DNA of 14,590 nt, taken from assembly GCA_937917475.1 (NCBI GenBank), contig CALDNF010000211.1, positions 1-14,590 of the forward strand, read 5' to 3'. The position numbers and the translations under genes were made by a program. Positions 13,028 to 14,590 of the stretch are shown piece by piece (position 1 is the stretch's first letter; the number at the start of each line of letters is the position of its first letter). This DNA comes from an uncultured Faecalibacterium sp. (GTDB lineage Bacteria > Bacillota > Clostridia > Oscillospirales > Ruminococcaceae). The notes under the pieces are model-generated. The model made no database searches, was not told where the DNA came from, and saw nothing but the letters and a program-made list of their open reading frames with translations.

Positions 13028-14206
13028 TCACTTGTTCAGGCCGTTTTCTTCCAGAAACGCACGGATGCGCTTCATCGCTTCGGTCAGATGCTCCACCGAG
13101 TAGGCGTAGGACACCCGGCAGTAGCCCTCGCCGGAGGCACCAAAGGCATCGCCGGGGATGATGGCAACATGCTTTTCTTCCAGCAGCCGGGTGCAGAACT
13201 CCTGACTGGTCATGCCGGTGGACTTGATGCAGGGGAAAGCGTAGAACGCTCCCCGGGGCTCAAAGCAGGTCAGCCCCATCTCGTTGAAGCCGTGCACCAC
13301 AAGGCGGCGGCGCATATTGTACTCGTCCCGCATCCGGTCGATCTCGCCGTCGCACTCCTTCAGGGCCGTGATGGCGGCATACTGGCTGGTGGTGGGTGCG
13401 CTCATGATGGCACTCTGATGAATTTTGGTCATGATCTTGATGATAGGAGCCGGGCCGCAGGCGTAGCCCAGCCGCCAGCCGGTCATGGCATAGCTCTTGG
13501 AAAAGCCGTTGACCACGATCGTCCGCTCCGCCATGCCGGGCAGGGTGGCAATGGAGACATGGGGCCGCAGGCCGTAGTTGAGCTCGGCGTAGATCTCATC
13601 CGAAAGCACCATCACGTTGGTGTCCCGCAGCACCTCGGCCACGGCTTCCAGATCTTCCCGCTCCATCACCGCACCGGTGGGGTTGTTGGGAAAGGGCATG
13701 ATGACCAGCTTGGTCTTGGGGGTGATGGCAGCTTTCAGGGCGTCGGCACGGAGGCGGAACTCGTCCTCCTGACGGCAGGCCACATGGACCGGCACGCCCC
13801 CCGACAGGGTGGTGATGGGCTCATAGCAGACAAAGCAGGGCTCCGGGATGATCACCTCATCCCCGGGCTGCACCAGCGTCCGGATGCACATATCAATGGC
13901 TTCGCTGCCGCCCACGGTCACCAGCACCTGCGTGATGGGGTCGTATTTCAGGCCCATCCGGCGGTCAAGGTAGCGGGTGATCTCGGCCCGCAGCTCCTTC
14001 AGACCGGCGTTGGAGGTATAGCGGGTGCGGCCATGCTCCAGACTTTCAATGCCTGCTTCCCGCACAGCCCACGGGGTCTTGAAGTCCGGCTCGCCTACGC
14101 CAAGGCTGATGCACTCCGGCATCTCGGCGGCCAGATCAAAAAATTTGCGGATGCCCGAGGGCCGCATCTCTCTTGCGGCCGGGGCGATCAGTTTATCATA
14201 ATCCAT
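13028..14206 (-). CDS. PLP-dependent class I/II aminotransferase
   Basis: This is a fold-type I aminotransferase that moves amino groups between amino acids and 2-oxo acids using pyridoxal phosphate. In the 392-residue chain I see PSGIRKFFDLA near the start, the GVGEPDF substrate loop, NNPTG (174-178), SDEIYAE with the cofactor-contacting D203, the Schiff-base lysine K237 in FSKSYAMTGWRLGY, and a C-terminal R in GYCRVSYA that should bind the substrate carboxylate. The ATG at 14206 shares one base with the stop of the preceding regulator gene (TGATG), which indicates translational coupling; a GTG in frame at 14221 is less likely. A regulator-aminotransferase pair resembles the Bacillus AlaR-AlaT arrangement, so alanine is a reasonable substrate guess, but aspartate, methionine and aromatic aminotransferases look similar, so I give no symbol. 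Confidence 0.94.
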   Translation of the reverse strand: MDYDKLIAPAAREMRPSGIRKFFDLAAEMPECISLGVGEPDFKTPWAVREAGIESLEHGRTRYTSNAGLKELRAEITRYLDRRMGLKYDPITQVLVTVGGSEAIDMCIRTLVQPGDEVIIPEPCFVCYEPITTLSGGVPVHVACRQEDEFRLRADALKAAITPKTKLVIMPFPNNPTGAVMEREDLEAVAEVLRDTNVMVLSDEIYAELNYGLRPHVSIATLPGMAERTIVVNGFSKSYAMTGWRLGYACGPAPIIKIMTKIHQSAIMSAPTTSQYAAITALKECDGEIDRMRDEYNMRRRLVVHGFNEMGLTCFEPRGAFYAFPCIKSTGMTSQEFCTRLLEEKHVAIIPGDAFGASGEGYCRVSYAYSVEHLTEAMKRIRAFLEENGLNK

Positions 14207-14589
14207 CACAGCACCGTGCACTCTCTTTCATCGATCTCGTCATCCTGATACAGCCGGCCCTCTTTCTTATAGGTGCGCAGCACAAAGTGGGTGGCGGTGG
14301 ACAGCACATCGTCCAGCGGGCTCAGCCGCTTTGCCACAAACAGGGCGATCTCCTGGAAGGTCTGGCCCTTGATGACCAGCTGCAGGTCGTAGCCGCCGCT
14401 CATCAGCAGCACGCTCTCCACCTCGTCAAAGGCGGCAATGGTGGCTGCGATCTCGTCAAAGCCCCGGCTCTTCTTGGGGCTGACGTTCAGCTCAATGACG
14501 GCTTCCACCCGGTTCACCCCGGCCTTCTCCCAATCCACAAGGGTCTTGTAGCCCTTGATGATGCCCTGCGCCCGGGCCAGATCGATCAT
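14206..14589 (-). CDS. Lrp/AsnC-family regulator, 5' part outside the window
   Basis: The 127 visible residues are the C-terminal part of an Lrp/AsnC (feast/famine) transcription regulator. After the IIKGYKTLVDW linker that normally follows the helix-turn-helix comes the ligand-binding RAM domain: a strand VEAVIELNV, an SRGFDEIAATIAAFDEVESVLLMSG helix-strand, then GYDLQLVIKGQTFQEIALFVAKRLSPLDDV. The winged DNA-binding domain is missing because the gene runs off the right edge; the ATG at 14589 is probably an internal methionine. Such proteins form octamers and sense amino acids. It overlaps the aminotransferase start (TGATG), so it very probably controls that gene and itself in response to an amino acid, as AlaR does for AlaT in Bacillus. 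Confidence 0.85.
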   Translation of the reverse strand: MIDLARAQGIIKGYKTLVDWEKAGVNRVEAVIELNVSPKKSRGFDEIAATIAAFDEVESVLLMSGGYDLQLVIKGQTFQEIALFVAKRLSPLDDVLSTATHFVLRTYKKEGRLYQDDEIDERECTVL

Positions 14590-14590
14590 C

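Noticed and set aside
12929..14248. 439-codon open frame on the plus strand
   Set aside because: It is antisense to the aminotransferase, rich in Gly and His as mirror frames of GC-rich genes are, and crosses into ispE and the regulator gene without motifs. The frame at 12094-13161 opposite ispE is rejected for the same reason.
1..14590. CRISPR array, tRNA genes, insertion sequences or defence genes
   Set aside because: I saw no regularly spaced direct repeats, no cloverleaf sequences, no transposase or integrase frames and no known defence protein; AddAB is a core repair enzyme here.

Overview
The window is an ordinary, densely packed chromosomal segment from a GC-rich low-GC-phylum relative, most likely a gut Clostridia of the Oscillospiraceae/Ruminococcaceae, with Faecalibacterium as my best guess. 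The basis is the infC-rpmI-rplT operon with strong Shine-Dalgarno sites, a Firmicutes-type addB-addA pair, a RuvX gene near a DUF1292 gene, high third-position GC, and a palindromic intergenic repeat of a style I associate with Faecalibacterium. The genus is inference from memory, not from a search.

Layout. Bases 1-256 hold the tail of the rplT transcript with two terminator hairpins. The minus-strand operon infC-rpmI-rplT (1422 down to 257) is preceded by a roughly 195-nt leader that ends in a terminator-like hairpin, and by a strong promoter (1625-1653). infC appears to start at ATT. Bases 1711-1909 carry a nested palindromic repeat with no gene. Then come addA and addB (8975 down to 1939, minus strand, overlapping by GTGA), which form a complete AddAB helicase-nuclease. 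addB and the plus-strand ruvX share a divergent promoter region whose two -10 boxes lie in a perfect 12-bp inverted repeat. ruvX converges on a cyclophilin-type lipoprotein gene (minus) across a 14-bp bidirectional terminator. A consensus-like promoter (10446-10474) then drives a DUF1292 gene (plus), followed by a structured non-coding RNA, probably 6S RNA, a second terminator, and a thioredoxin-fold gene whose expected CPxC position reads HPVS. The right end is a minus-strand group: an Lrp/AsnC-type regulator (cut by the window edge), a PLP aminotransferase translationally coupled to it, ispE of the MEP isoprenoid pathway, and a small DUF378 membrane protein.

How they fit together. The genes are core functions: translation initiation and large-subunit proteins, double-strand-break repair, RuvX, isoprenoid synthesis, and amino-acid transamination with its likely local regulator. 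I see no phage, transposase, CRISPR array, toxin-antitoxin pair or defence island. The points worth a second look are mainly regulatory and RNA-level: the infC leader, the palindromic intergenic element, the mirrored divergent promoter, a recurrent extended -10 motif, the putative 6S RNA followed by a terminator that abuts the next ribosome binding site, and two enzyme-fold proteins with altered active-site residues.
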